DNA from: Acidobacteria bacterium AB60
Lineage (GTDB): Bacteria; Acidobacteriota; Terriglobia; Terriglobales; Acidobacteriaceae
DNA length: 64,000 nucleotides
Direction of reading: 5' to 3'
Assembly (NCBI GenBank): GCA_008682415.1
Contig: VANK01000003.1
Location: 310,001 to 374,000 of the forward strand
In this document: in pieces, positions 9,045 through 17,696 of the stretch
Position numbering within the stretch: the stretch's first letter is position 1
Layout: every line of letters starts with the position of its first letter
Notes under the pieces: model-generated
What the model was told of the DNA's origin: nothing
Seen by the model: the letters and a program-made list of their open reading frames with translations, nothing else
The model's database searches: none
Translations under genes and position numbers: made by a program

Positions 9045-9470
9045 GTGCCGACTCCGCCCAAGAAGCGTGCGCCGAAACAGGCGCCCATGGATCAGCTCTA
9101 CTTCGAGCGCAGCAAGCGGCAGCTGCTGCGCGATGCACTTCGGCCCAATGAGCAGCGGGACCTGGCGTTCCGGCGCATGATTCTCTCCATTCCTTCCGGC
9201 AAGGTGAGCACGTATGGGGCAGTCGCCGCCGCAGCGGGCTATCCGCGCTACCATCGTGCGGTGGCCCGGCTCCTGCGCACCGATCCGGCCGACAGCCTGC
9301 CCTGGCAGCGTGTGCTGGGGGCTGGTGGCGAGATCAAGCTGCGCGGAGCCGCCGCCAAAGAACAGCGCGCCCGTCTCAAGCTCGAAGGCGTTGCATTCAT
9401 CTCCGGCCGGGTCGACATGAACCAGTTCGAACACATCCTGGCGCCGTGGCAAGTTTACAGAACCGAATGA
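9045..9470 (+). CDS. MGMT-family alkyltransferase-like protein (ATL)
   Basis: A 141-residue protein with the DNA-binding domain of O6-methylguanine-DNA methyltransferase: IPSGKVSTYGAVAAAAG and the recognition helix around HRAVARLL. The family active-site motif PCHRV reads PWQRV here, with Trp87 in place of the alkyl-accepting Cys. That is the hallmark of alkyltransferase-like proteins, which bind and flag O6-alkylguanine for nucleotide excision repair and do not remove the alkyl group. The start is GTG at 9045, 10 bases after the ATP-grasp stop; an internal ATG at 9087 is an alternative. The basic N-terminus (KKRAPKQ) is not part of the family core. Confidence 0.85.
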   Translation: MPTPPKKRAPKQAPMDQLYFERSKRQLLRDALRPNEQRDLAFRRMILSIPSGKVSTYGAVAAAAGYPRYHRAVARLLRTDPADSLPWQRVLGAGGEIKLRGAAAKEQRARLKLEGVAFISGRVDMNQFEHILAPWQVYRTE

Positions 9471-9567
9471 TCGTTGAGCGGGCTCTCTGCCAGGCTGCTG
9501 TCTCTTCCGGCTCTCGTTCCTTGTCTCCTGCTTTTGTACAATGCCCTCAAGCTGTCCAGGAGCAATC

Positions 9568-10677
9568 ATGCGCCCGTCCTTCTCGCTCGGCATCGAAGAG
9601 GAATACCAGACCGTCGATCCGGTCAGCCGCGACCTGCGATCGCACATTGAGACCGAGATGCTGGCCCAGGGCAAGCTTCGCCTGGAAGAGCGCGTCAAGG
9701 CCGAGATGCACACCTCTGTCATCGAGGTGGGCACGCGCGTCTGCAAGACCATTGATGAGGCCCGGGAAGACATCTACGAGTTGCGCCGGGAGATGGTGAA
9801 GCTGGCGCGTGAGCACAACCTGGAGCTGGTGGCCGGGGCAACGCATCCCTTCGCCGATTGGCGCACGCAGCAGATCTACCCTGATCCGCGGTACCACCAG
9901 GTGGTTAAGGACCTGCAGCTTGTGGCGCGTGCCAACCTGATCTTCGGCCTGCATGTGCACGTGGGGATCGAGGACCGCGAGGCGGCCATTCGCATCATGA
10001 ACTCGATGCGCTACTTTCTGCCCCATATCATGGCTCTGGCGACGAACTCGCCTTTTTGGCTGGGGCTCAACACCGGTTACAAAGGGTACCGCGCCAAGGT
10101 CTTTGAAAACTTTCCCCGGACTGGCATTCCGGATGCCTTCTCCAGCTACTCCGAGTTCGAGAACTACGTGAACCTGCTCATCAAGACCAACTGCATCGAC
10201 AACGGCAAGAAGATCTGGTGGGACATCCGGCCGCATCCTTTCTTCAACACGGTTGAGGTGCGCGCCTGCGACATTCCCCTGCGCGCGGAGGAGACCGTCG
10301 CGATCGCCGCGTTGATTCAGGCCACGGCGGCATACCTGTATCGGCTGCATGCGTCGAACCAGGACTTCCGCCACTACGCGCGCCCGCTGCTGATGGAAAA
10401 CAAGTTCCGCGCGGTACGGTACGGACTTGATGGCAGCCTGATCGACTTCGGCAGGCAGGCCGAGGTGCCCGAGCGGGACCTGATTGAGGAGTACCTCATT
10501 TTGATCGACCGCGAAGTCGACGAACTCGGCAGCCGCGACGCGATCAACGGCATTCGGACGATTCTGAAGACGGGTACCGGGGCCGATCGCCAGCTCAAGG
10601 TCTTTGAGGAGACAAATGGCGACCTGAAGGCGGTTGTGGACTACATGGCGAAGGAGACGACCGCCGGATTGTTCTAG
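9568..10677 (+). CDS. carboxylate-amine ligase, YbdK / GCS2 family
   Basis: A 369-residue glutamate-cysteine-ligase type 2 (YbdK-like) protein. The N-terminus SLGIEEEYQ is the family signature (GxExE metal/substrate ligands). Also visible are AGATHPFADWR, a central GLHVHVG segment (about residue 130), and WWDIRPHPFFNTVEVRACD in the C-terminal half. YbdK members ligate an amine to a carboxylate in an ATP-dependent manner, with weak gamma-glutamyl-cysteine synthase activity in E. coli. The start is ATG 9568 because it has an AGGAG site seven bases upstream. Its place downstream of an ATP-grasp ligase suggests sequential amide-bond formation on one product; this is inference. Confidence 0.9.
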   Translation: MRPSFSLGIEEEYQTVDPVSRDLRSHIETEMLAQGKLRLEERVKAEMHTSVIEVGTRVCKTIDEAREDIYELRREMVKLAREHNLELVAGATHPFADWRTQQIYPDPRYHQVVKDLQLVARANLIFGLHVHVGIEDREAAIRIMNSMRYFLPHIMALATNSPFWLGLNTGYKGYRAKVFENFPRTGIPDAFSSYSEFENYVNLLIKTNCIDNGKKIWWDIRPHPFFNTVEVRACDIPLRAEETVAIAALIQATAAYLYRLHASNQDFRHYARPLLMENKFRAVRYGLDGSLIDFGRQAEVPERDLIEEYLILIDREVDELGSRDAINGIRTILKTGTGADRQLKVFEETNGDLKAVVDYMAKETTAGLF

Positions 10678-10708
10678 CTGTCAACAGCGGCGGTTATCTC
10701 CTGCGGAA

Positions 10709-11170
10709 CTAAGCTCTCAAGGCTTGCTGTAGCGCGAGGTCGAAAACCTCGGGTTCTGTGCACACCCACATGATTCCATTCAACCCAGCGAATCGCCGCA
10801 CAAACTCCGCCGTAATTTGGATGAACTTATTGCCGGTGAGCATGGTGATCGACTTGAAACGCGCGCGGTTGGCGGTGAACCATGCAGCCCAGTCGCTGCT
10901 CACGTCAATGGACGCGCCTTTCACCCTGCGTGCGTCAATGAAGAACTGAACGAATTCGGCATTCGAGAGCCATTCATCCAGCTTTCGCATGGGCCCATCG
11001 CGTAGTTCCCCGGTATCGGTTCCGCTCAACTGCATGACGATGAGCTGCGGTGAGATCATCTCCAGCACCACGCTGCAGTGCGCACCCTCGAATCGGGCAG
11101 ATTTCGATTCCATAGTCATGACAAGCTGATTTTGCCCTGCAAGGCTCAGGACTCGCAATCGCATCTCCAT
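10709..11170 (-). CDS. STAS-like domain protein of unknown function
   Basis: A protein of about 153 residues with an alternating strand/helix pattern resembling STAS/SEC14-like or SpoIIAA-like regulatory domains: a VVLEMISPQLIVMQLSG strand pair, helix RKLDEWLSN, FFIDARRVKG, then a helix-strand set ending EPEVFDLALQQAL. I recognise no catalytic motif. Start ATG 11170 is favoured by a GAGGAGGG site upstream; a TTG two codons earlier and ATGs near 11119 are alternatives. It is convergent with the YbdK-like gene and isolated from hemE by about 350 bases. The family assignment is tentative. Confidence 0.6.
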   Translation of the reverse strand: MEMRLRVLSLAGQNQLVMTMESKSARFEGAHCSVVLEMISPQLIVMQLSGTDTGELRDGPMRKLDEWLSNAEFVQFFIDARRVKGASIDVSSDWAAWFTANRARFKSITMLTGNKFIQITAEFVRRFAGLNGIMWVCTEPEVFDLALQQALRA

Positions 11171-11527
11171 AATCAAGAGGCCCTCCTCGGCTTGCGGCCA
11201 TCAACCCGGGTTATCTATCGTGGTCTGCGCGGGCCGTCACGCCATGCGCATCAATGCCAACATCAGGGTGAAGGCCGCCAGGCAGGACCAGGCCTTATCC
11301 CGCATTGCTTACTGGAATACGTCCGGGACGCTCGCGCGAGGAGGATCTCTTCGGCAAAAATCAGAGAAGCCTGCGTGTCATGGAAAAGCCGCCCGAGCTT
11401 TCTCCGTAGGGTGAAATGCGGTGCGGCGAGCCTCCGCGGCATCGTCTACCGGTCGCAAACCCAGGCGGAAAAATCGGGTGACCGATGCCGCTGAATTCTT
11501 CACTTGAGCCCGGTAGAATCAACCTAT
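11171..11527. other. intergenic region upstream of hemE
   Basis: About 357 bases between two divergently transcribed genes. Open frames here are short, lack ribosome sites and look like shadows. A TAGAAT element at 11514-11519 could be the hemE -10 box, but I found no matching -35. Nothing else is apparent. Confidence 0.35.
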
Positions 11528-12610
11528 ATGGATAATCTGAGCGAAATGCGCTCCGGGGCCGATCCCGGTCCCGATACGATCCTCGATGGCAGCCGCTTCG
11601 TCCGCGCCTGCCTGCGCCGGCCCGTGGACCGCACCCCCGTGTGGTTCCTGCGCCAGGCCGGCCGCTACATGCAGGAGTACCGCGACGTTCGCAAGCACCA
11701 TACGCTGGTGGAGATCTGCAAGCAGCCCGAACTCGCCGCCGAGGTCACCATCACGGCCGCGGAGAAGCTAGGCGTAGATGCCGCCATCATCTTTGCCGAC
11801 CTGCTGCTGCCTCTCGAGCCCATGGGCCTTGACTTCGAGTTCCAGGCCGGCGAAGGTCCCGTCGTCCACCACCCGGTTCGCACCGCCGCCGACGTGCGCG
11901 CCCTCCGCGTGGATCGCGCCGAGGAGTTGAGCTACGTTGCCCGCGCCATCCAAAAGGTGGCCGCTCACTTCAAGGATCGCCTCGGGATCATCGGCTTTTG
12001 CGGCGCGCCCTACACCCTCGCCAGCTACATGATCGAAGGGGGAGGGTCGCGCAACTACATCGAGACCAAGCGCATGATGTATCACGATCCGGTGAGCTGG
12101 CGGCTGCTCCTCGACAAGATCGTGACAGTGCTCGAGGACTACTGCCGGCTGCAGGTGCTGGCAGGGGCCGACGTGATTCAGATCTTCGACAGCTGGGTGG
12201 GCTCTCTCTCGCTCTCCGACTACCGCGACTACGCCTTCGACGCCTCCAAGCGGCTGGTGCGCGCTGTGCAGGCCATGGGCGTGCCGGTGATCTACTTCGG
12301 CGTGGAGACCGCCGGCCTTCTGGGCGAGATGGCCTCCACCGGAGCCGATGTCCTCGGCCTCGACTGGCGGCAGCCGCTTGACGAGGGCTGGCGCGCAGTG
12401 GGCTACAACCACGCTGTCCAGGGCAATCTCGATCCCATCACCCTCTTCGCGCCTTTGGAGATTCTGGAGCAGCGCGTTAAAGAGATTCTTCGTTCCGCCA
12501 ATGGCCGCGTGGGTCACATCTTCAATCTCGGCCACGGCATCGTTCCCAACACCCCTGTAGAAAACGTGCAGGCAGTGGCCCGGATGGTGCGCGAATTCCG
12601 CCTCGCGTAG
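11528..12610 (+). CDS. hemE: uroporphyrinogen III decarboxylase
   Basis: A 360-residue HemE. It converts uroporphyrinogen III to coproporphyrinogen III by removing four acetate carboxyls in cytoplasmic haem biosynthesis. Family signatures are clear: PVWFLRQAGRYMQEYR near residue 40 with the conserved Arg pair, the FADLLLP segment with the catalytic Asp, GFCGAPYTLASYMIEG, FDSWVG, and the C-terminal FNLGHGI. Start ATG 11528 (MDNLSE) is preferred; an in-frame TTG 24 bases upstream exists but has no better ribosome site. hemH follows after 82 bases on the same strand, forming a haem operon without hemG in this window. Confidence 0.97.
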   Translation: MDNLSEMRSGADPGPDTILDGSRFVRACLRRPVDRTPVWFLRQAGRYMQEYRDVRKHHTLVEICKQPELAAEVTITAAEKLGVDAAIIFADLLLPLEPMGLDFEFQAGEGPVVHHPVRTAADVRALRVDRAEELSYVARAIQKVAAHFKDRLGIIGFCGAPYTLASYMIEGGGSRNYIETKRMMYHDPVSWRLLLDKIVTVLEDYCRLQVLAGADVIQIFDSWVGSLSLSDYRDYAFDASKRLVRAVQAMGVPVIYFGVETAGLLGEMASTGADVLGLDWRQPLDEGWRAVGYNHAVQGNLDPITLFAPLEILEQRVKEILRSANGRVGHIFNLGHGIVPNTPVENVQAVARMVREFRLA

Positions 12611-12692
12611 TCAATGGCAGCCCGCTCTCCCGCGGGACGAGGCCGGAACCGGCGCTTCGCCGGCAGTCTTTTTCAACATCGAAGGTCAGAAC

Positions 12693-13661
12693 ATGCCCAA
12701 GCAAGCCGTTCTTCTCCTCGCCCATGGCACGCCCGAAACGATTGAGCAGATCCCTGAGTATCTGCGCAACGTGGTCAGCGGCCGCTCCGTTCCTCCGCAC
12801 GTTGTCGAGGAGATCCAGCATCGTTACGGGCTGATCGGCAAGAGCCCGCTCACCGACTTAACCCTGGAGCAGGGGCGGCACGCCGAAGCGGAACTTGCGG
12901 CCCGCGGGCATGCGGTTCGAGTTTACGTAGGCATGCGCAACTGGCGTCCCTATATCCCGGACGTGGTGAAGCAGATGCGGGAAGACGGCGTGGAGGAAGC
13001 AGCGGTGCTGTGTCTGGCTCCGCAGAACTCCCGCACCAGCGTCGGTCTCTATCGCCGCGCGGTGCAGGCGGAGGCAGGCCCTCTTCGGATTGACTTCACC
13101 GAGTCCTGGCCCTCCCATCCGCTCCTGATCGAGGCGTTTGCCGAGCGCCTCCGCCCGGCGCACGCCAGCCTGACGGCAGAGGTGGGGCGTCCGGTCCCCG
13201 TCCTCTTCACCGCGCACAGCGTGCCCTGCCGCACCATCCAGACCCCGGCAGCCAACGAAGGGGCTCCGCGCCACTGGCCCGGGGAAGGCGCCGATCCCTA
13301 TGCCCAGGAGGCCAAGCACACCGCCGCGCTCGTGGCGCAGCGGGTTCCCGGCATCCCGGAGTGGTTCTTCGCGTTTCAGAGCCAGGGAGCAAGCGGCGGC
13401 CCCTGGATCGGCCCAACGGTAGAAGAGACGCTCGACAACCTGGCCGAACAAGGCGCCAGGGCCGTGCTCCTCGATCCCATCGGTTTTCTCTGCGACCACG
13501 TTGAGATTCTCTATGACATCGATATCGCGTTCAAAGAGCACGCCGCCGGGAAGGGAATTCGCCTGGAGCGTCCGGAGTCCCTGAATGGCTCTCTCACGCT
13601 CGCGCGTGCCGTCGCCGACCTTGCCGGGGCCGGGCTCGCGCGCCTGGCCGCCAGCCGGTGA
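12693..13661 (+). CDS. hemH: ferrochelatase
   Basis: A 322-residue HemH that inserts Fe2+ into a porphyrin (protoporphyrin IX, or coproporphyrin in the alternative pathway). The N-terminus VLLLAHGTPETIEQIPEYL is typical. The catalytic His175 lies in LFTAHSVP and the conserved Glu244 in PTVEETL, preceded by FQSQGASGGPWIGP. The C-terminal IGFLCDHVEILYDID is the family end block. It follows hemE in a likely two-gene unit. The sequence alone does not settle which porphyrin is used, because no hemG/hemY/hemQ is present here. Confidence 0.95.
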   Translation: MPKQAVLLLAHGTPETIEQIPEYLRNVVSGRSVPPHVVEEIQHRYGLIGKSPLTDLTLEQGRHAEAELAARGHAVRVYVGMRNWRPYIPDVVKQMREDGVEEAAVLCLAPQNSRTSVGLYRRAVQAEAGPLRIDFTESWPSHPLLIEAFAERLRPAHASLTAEVGRPVPVLFTAHSVPCRTIQTPAANEGAPRHWPGEGADPYAQEAKHTAALVAQRVPGIPEWFFAFQSQGASGGPWIGPTVEETLDNLAEQGARAVLLDPIGFLCDHVEILYDIDIAFKEHAAGKGIRLERPESLNGSLTLARAVADLAGAGLARLAASR

Positions 13662-13847
13662 AAGGGAGGGATGGCGCCGGCCCCACGACAGCCGCTTGTG
13701 CCATCCCTGACGCAACTTTCGCGGAATGGGCGAGAAGGGTATCGTCCCATAGAATTCTCAAAGTAAATTGCATTGGTTCCAGAGAATGGTTCTGGATTCC
13801 CAATGCGCCCTGCCTTATGGGTGGGAGACGCCGGCCGAAGGACTTGC

Positions 13848-14057
13848 GTGAGTAACTCGGGTGACCCAATCGATCACGGCATGCTGTGCCCCCGTTGCGG
13901 GCGGCATTCGATGCGGCGCGACCACAGGCTCGGCTTCCTGGAACGGGTTATCTTTCCCCGGTTTCATTTGTATCCCTGGGAGTGCCACCTCTGCCGGACC
14001 AGAAAACTGTTCAAAGCGCGCGGCGTGCGGCGGAGTAAATCTTCCTCTTCTTCCTGA
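13848..14057 (+). CDS. small zinc-ribbon protein of unknown function
   Basis: A protein of about 69 residues with two CxxC knuckles, CPRCG and CHLC, spaced by about 33 residues including an aromatic/basic stretch (RVIFPRFHLYPW). This predicts one zinc ribbon. The C-terminus is basic and ends in a run of serines. I place the start at GTG 13848 (GAAGGA six to ten bases upstream); an internal ATG at 13881 starts just before the first CxxC. Longer readings begin in unconvincing sequence. No partner gene is evident; the GH27 gene follows on the same strand after 69 bases. Confidence 0.6.
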   Translation: MSNSGDPIDHGMLCPRCGRHSMRRDHRLGFLERVIFPRFHLYPWECHLCRTRKLFKARGVRRSKSSSSS

Positions 14058-14126
14058 TGCCGGCGTTACCTTGCGAACAGGGTTGCTCACAATGGTGCCG
14101 GCGCTCGATGTGGTATACGTTTTCCC

Positions 14127-15518
14127 ATGCTTCGCGCCCGGCTCCTCTGCTTGCTTCCAACCGTCCTGCTCGCGTGCCCATTGATCGCGATTGAACCGGC
14201 AAAGCCGGCCCCCCCGCAATTAGCTGCCGCACCCCCCATGGGGTGGAACAGCTGGGACGCCTACGGCCTCACCGTCGACGAAGCCCAGTACCGGGCCAAT
14301 GTCCAGGTACTCGCTTCGATGAAGGAGTATGGCTGGCAGTACGCGGTCATCGACGAGGGCTGGTATATGCAGGACCCGTTCGCCGAGAACAGCGTGGCGC
14401 AGAAGCTGCTGTACGACGGCAACGGTTTGCTCGTTCCGGTCGTTTCCCGCTTTCCGTCGTCAGCCAATAACGCCGGATTCAAGCCCCTTGCGGACTGGGT
14501 CCACTCCCTCGGTCTCAAGTTCGGCATTCACATCCTGCGCGGAATTCCCAAGCAGGTGGTGGACGAGAACCTTCCGGTGGCCGGCTCCAGCTTCCGGGCC
14601 GCGGACGCGGTGGACAAATCCGCAACCTGCCCGTGGAGCGATGTCAACTACGGGGTCGCCGACAACCCCGCCGGCCAGGCGTACTACGACTCCATGCTCA
14701 AGCGCTATGCCGATTGGGGCCTGGATTTTATCAAGGTAGACTGCATCAGCGATCGCCCCTACCGTATCTCGGAGATCCGTCAGGTGGCCGAGGCCATCCG
14801 CAAAACGGGGAGGCCCATCCTGCTCAGTCTCTCCCCGGGCCCGACCGGTATCGATCACGCCGAGGAGGTCGCCCGCTATTCTCAGATGTGGCGCATCGCC
14901 GATGACCACTGGGACCTCTGGCTCGACAAGAACAAGCACAACGGCGAATTTCCCTTTGGCCTGGCGGAGGAGTTCGATCGCATCGCCCTCTGGAACAAGT
15001 ACTCCCGGCCGGGTTCCTGGCCAGATCCCGACATGCTCCCCGAGGGCTCACTCCGCCCACACCCAGGCTTGGGAGAACCACGCCATTCGCGATACACGCC
15101 CGACGAGCAGCGCACTGAGTTCACCCTTTTCTGCATCTCGCGTTCGCCCCTGATCTTTGGCGGCAACCTGACCGAGCTGGACGATCTCTCGCGGCGGCTG
15201 ATGACCAGCAGGGAACTGACCGGCATCGACCAGACCGCCACCGAAGCACGTCCGGTCACTACCCGCTCGCCGGAGTTCGGGCACACCCGGGTATGGTTTG
15301 CAAGCACCACCACCGCGGGCAAGCCCACCTACTACTTCGCCTTCTTCAACCCCGACGAAGGCGAGGTGAAGCTTCACTTCAAATGGAACGATATCTGGCT
15401 GCGGTTCGGCGGCAAGCATACCGCCACCAATCTCTGGGATGGAGTCAAAGCCGGTCCGGCTGAAGACATGGATCTAAGTCTGCCGGCACACGGCAGTGCT
15501 GTCTTTCGCGTCGAGTGA
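14127..15518 (+). CDS. glycoside hydrolase family 27 alpha-galactosidase-like protein
   Basis: A 463-residue exported GH27 enzyme. A signal peptide (about residues 1-22) is followed by the family opening motif PPMGWNSWDAYG. YAVIDEGWYM is the second conserved strand, and DFIKVDCIS carries the candidate nucleophile Asp205. MWRIADDHWD supplies the likely acid/base Asp, and FCISRSPLIFGGNL and the C-terminal beta-sandwich complete the protein. Family members release terminal alpha-galactose (or N-acetylgalactosamine). The protein should act in the periplasm or outside the cell. It stands alone, with no sugar transporter next to it. Confidence 0.92.
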   Translation: MLRARLLCLLPTVLLACPLIAIEPAKPAPPQLAAAPPMGWNSWDAYGLTVDEAQYRANVQVLASMKEYGWQYAVIDEGWYMQDPFAENSVAQKLLYDGNGLLVPVVSRFPSSANNAGFKPLADWVHSLGLKFGIHILRGIPKQVVDENLPVAGSSFRAADAVDKSATCPWSDVNYGVADNPAGQAYYDSMLKRYADWGLDFIKVDCISDRPYRISEIRQVAEAIRKTGRPILLSLSPGPTGIDHAEEVARYSQMWRIADDHWDLWLDKNKHNGEFPFGLAEEFDRIALWNKYSRPGSWPDPDMLPEGSLRPHPGLGEPRHSRYTPDEQRTEFTLFCISRSPLIFGGNLTELDDLSRRLMTSRELTGIDQTATEARPVTTRSPEFGHTRVWFASTTTAGKPTYYFAFFNPDEGEVKLHFKWNDIWLRFGGKHTATNLWDGVKAGPAEDMDLSLPAHGSAVFRVE

Positions 15519-15637
15519 AGCGCGGGGAGCAATGAGTTCCGTCCTGCCCCGGGGACCGCGTAATTTCCCCAATTATGCGGCCCACCCTCGCTCCTTTACC
15601 ATGAAGGGCGGAGACCCTCCCCATGGAAGGCACGATT

Positions 15638-16123
15638 ATGGAACAGATGCTCGCCACGCCCGCCGATGCAGACATCATCCTCAGGCTCTATGACCTCCGC
15701 CGGGAAACCGTGATGCGAGAGGCCCGCGCCTGGGTGATCGGGGAGTTCTGGCCGGCCACCGCCGACGAATACTTCGCTGTGGCCACCGATCCCGCCAATC
15801 CTCACGCCGCCTATGTGCGCCAGGTGAATACCTACTGGGAGATGGCGGCGGCCCTCGTCCTGCACGGCACTGTTTCGGCGGAGCTCTTTGTCGACTGCAA
15901 TGCCGAAGGGTTCTTTCTTCTGGCCAAATACGCTCCTATCCTCGACGACATTCGCCAGCGGAACCCCATGTTTCTCACCCGTACCTCTGATTTGATCCGG
16001 CGCTACCCGGCTGCCGCGGCGCGTTATGAAGCGACTCTCAAAAACGTCGAAGCCATGCGGGCGCGCCGCAGTCCTCCCGCTGCAACCCAGTCTCCGTCCT
16101 ATGCGTATCCTCAAAAGCCCTGA
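15638..16123 (+). CDS. conserved hypothetical helical protein
   Basis: A protein of about 161 residues, predicted mostly helical, with no signal peptide or recognised motif. The segment DADIILRLYDLRRETVMREAR is followed by WPATADEYFAV and a central ELFVDCNAEGFFLLAKYAPIL block, and the C-terminus is Arg/Ala rich. Start ATG 15638 is chosen for the GGAAGG site seven bases upstream; ATG 15623 is in frame. Codon use and GC pattern match the neighbours, supporting a real gene. The only neighbour on the same strand is a small exported protein downstream. Function unknown. Confidence 0.7.
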   Translation: MEQMLATPADADIILRLYDLRRETVMREARAWVIGEFWPATADEYFAVATDPANPHAAYVRQVNTYWEMAAALVLHGTVSAELFVDCNAEGFFLLAKYAPILDDIRQRNPMFLTRTSDLIRRYPAAAARYEATLKNVEAMRARRSPPAATQSPSYAYPQKP

Positions 16124-16209
16124 TGCTTTTGACGGCGGAGGTCTTGCCGGTTTCGCGCGCGCATACGAAGATGGTTTGGGTATCACCTATCCCCAACTGG
16201 AGGTTTCCC

Positions 16210-16530
16210 ATGAAACGCATTCTTGCTTCTCTGGCCTTGGCGGCTTCCTTCTCCGCCTTGGCCGGCGCCGCCGACTCCACCACCATCAATGGCTGGATCT
16301 CTGATTCCATGTGCGGCGCCAAGCACGCCGGTTCTGGCGCAGCCTGCGTGAAGAAATGCGTGTCCGGCGCCATGTCCCCGGTCTTCGTCGATGAGAGCAA
16401 GAAGGAGGTTTGGAAGATCGATAACCCCGATGCCGTCAAGGAGTACCTCGGCTCCAAGGTCACCATCAGCGCCAAAGCCGATGCCGACTCCAAAACCGTC
16501 CACATCGACTCGATCGCGGAAGCCAAGTAA
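16210..16530 (+). CDS. small exported protein of unknown function
   Basis: A 106-residue precursor with a clean signal peptide (MKRILASLALAASFSALAGA) and a mature part of about 86 residues. It contains three Cys (MCGAKHAG, ACVKKC) in a short spacing that could bind metal or form a disulfide. The phrase INGWISDSMCG resembles a repeated acidobacterial family of small secreted proteins with no assigned role. A GGAGGTTTCCC site precedes the ATG. It is followed by a non-coding stretch with short repeats. Confidence 0.75.
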   Translation: MKRILASLALAASFSALAGAADSTTINGWISDSMCGAKHAGSGAACVKKCVSGAMSPVFVDESKKEVWKIDNPDAVKEYLGSKVTISAKADADSKTVHIDSIAEAK

Positions 16531-16546
16531 GCCGGGAGAACGGAGA

Positions 16547-16608
16547 ACAGAGATCAGAGGACAGAGATCAGGAACCAGCGTGGCCGTATGCCCGGTTTAC
16601 TGATCTCT
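16547..16608. repeat. 11-bp direct repeat plus inverted repeat downstream of the small exported protein
   Basis: ACAGAGATCAG occurs twice (16547-16557 and 16561-16571) with a 3-base spacer. The second copy forms an inverted repeat with CTGATCTCT at 16600-16608; the nine-base arms are extended inward by AACC/GGTT. It has no U-tract and is unlike a standard terminator. It may be a small dispersed intergenic element. Confidence 0.55.
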
Positions 16609-16775
16609 TCTCTGACGACTGAGGTCTGACGTGGGTCCCTGCCTTTTGAGGTTCCCCTTGGCCTCGGATCCCCCTTCCCGCCCTCGACGCTTGATCTAAT
16701 GTCTGCTAGTGTCATAACGATTACCCCCGCCGGATCCCCTGGTCCGTCGGCAGGGCCTGCTTCGGGTGTAAGCCT

Positions 16776-17060
16776 ATGGCACGAGCGATTTGGAACGGCA
16801 AGGTGATTGCCGAAAGTGATGTCACTGAGACGGTCGAGGGAAACGTCTATTTTCCCGAATCCAGCCTCAAGCGCGAGTTCTTTCGCCCCAGTTCGACAAC
16901 CTCCACCTGCCCCTGGAAGGGACAGGCGCGCTACATGAGTCTGGTGATCGACGGCCAGGATAATCCGGACGCCGCCTGGTACTATCCCGACCCGAAGCCG
17001 GCCGCGAGAAAGATCAAGGGGTACGTCGCATTCTGGCGCGGCGTGGAAGTCGAGAAGTAG
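16776..17060 (+). CDS. DUF427 family protein
   Basis: A 94-residue protein matching the compact DUF427 fold. It opens with ARAIWNGKVIAESD, has VEGNVYFPESSLK, then STCPWKGQARYMSLVIDG, AAWYYPDPKPAARKIKGYVAFW and the final VEVEK. The order and spacing are the family hallmark. The domain has no established biochemical role. No signal peptide is present, so it is presumably cytoplasmic. It stands alone on the plus strand between two small exported proteins. Confidence 0.88.
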   Translation: MARAIWNGKVIAESDVTETVEGNVYFPESSLKREFFRPSSTTSTCPWKGQARYMSLVIDGQDNPDAAWYYPDPKPAARKIKGYVAFWRGVEVEK

Positions 17061-17164
17061 ACGCGGGAGAGCGCTCTCCGACCGCCGCCTGGCAGCTTCC
17101 GTGGCGCACGTTCGACCCCATCTTTGAAGCAGATCCGCCAACCACGCTGCTCTCAGGAGCCTGA

Positions 17165-17626
17165 ATGCAAGTTCGTCCCCTTGTATGCCTGGCGTCGTTC
17201 GCTGTTGCGCTCGCGGGGTGCACCGGCCGACCTCTTCAAGCGACCCATGCCACCGCTCCCTCCCTCTCCGGAGATCCGGCACATCCGGGGACGACCAGCG
17301 GTTGGGTAGATACCCGGCTCTACTTTGGGCTCGGGCCCGCCGACCAGCCGGCGCAAGGCATCTCCGAAGAGCGTTGGCGCAAGTTTCTTGACGAGCAAGT
17401 TACCCCTCGATTTCCTCACGGGTTGAGCGTGCTCGACATCTATGGGCAGTGGCAGGGGAAGAGTCAGGCAACTCCCGAGCGCCTGCGCTCCAAACTCCTC
17501 GTCGTCGACTATCCCGATAGCCAAGAAAACCGTGATAAGATCGACGCCATCCGGACTGCCTGGAAGCAGCTTACAGGCGACCAGTCGGTCCTGCGCGTCA
17601 CCGAGCCAGCCGACGTTTCCTTCTGA
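17165..17626 (+). CDS. DUF3574 domain lipoprotein
   Basis: A 153-residue precursor with a lipoprotein signal: hydrophobic segment LVCLASFAVA then lipobox LAGC with Cys19. The mature domain (about residues 45-150) has the DUF3574 pattern DTRLYFGLGPADQPAQGI, WRKFLDEQVTPRFPHGLSV and the C-terminal KLLVVDYPDSQENRDKI. Function is not known for the family. A strong AGGAG site lies just before the ATG. The BON protein follows after 70 bases on the same strand. Confidence 0.85.
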   Translation: MQVRPLVCLASFAVALAGCTGRPLQATHATAPSLSGDPAHPGTTSGWVDTRLYFGLGPADQPAQGISEERWRKFLDEQVTPRFPHGLSVLDIYGQWQGKSQATPERLRSKLLVVDYPDSQENRDKIDAIRTAWKQLTGDQSVLRVTEPADVSF

Positions 17627-17696
17627 AACAGCACCCGCTCCTACAACGCGCTCGCTTCCCCGGCCCCCCAAATTAAAGAGTTATCGGAGACCATCC

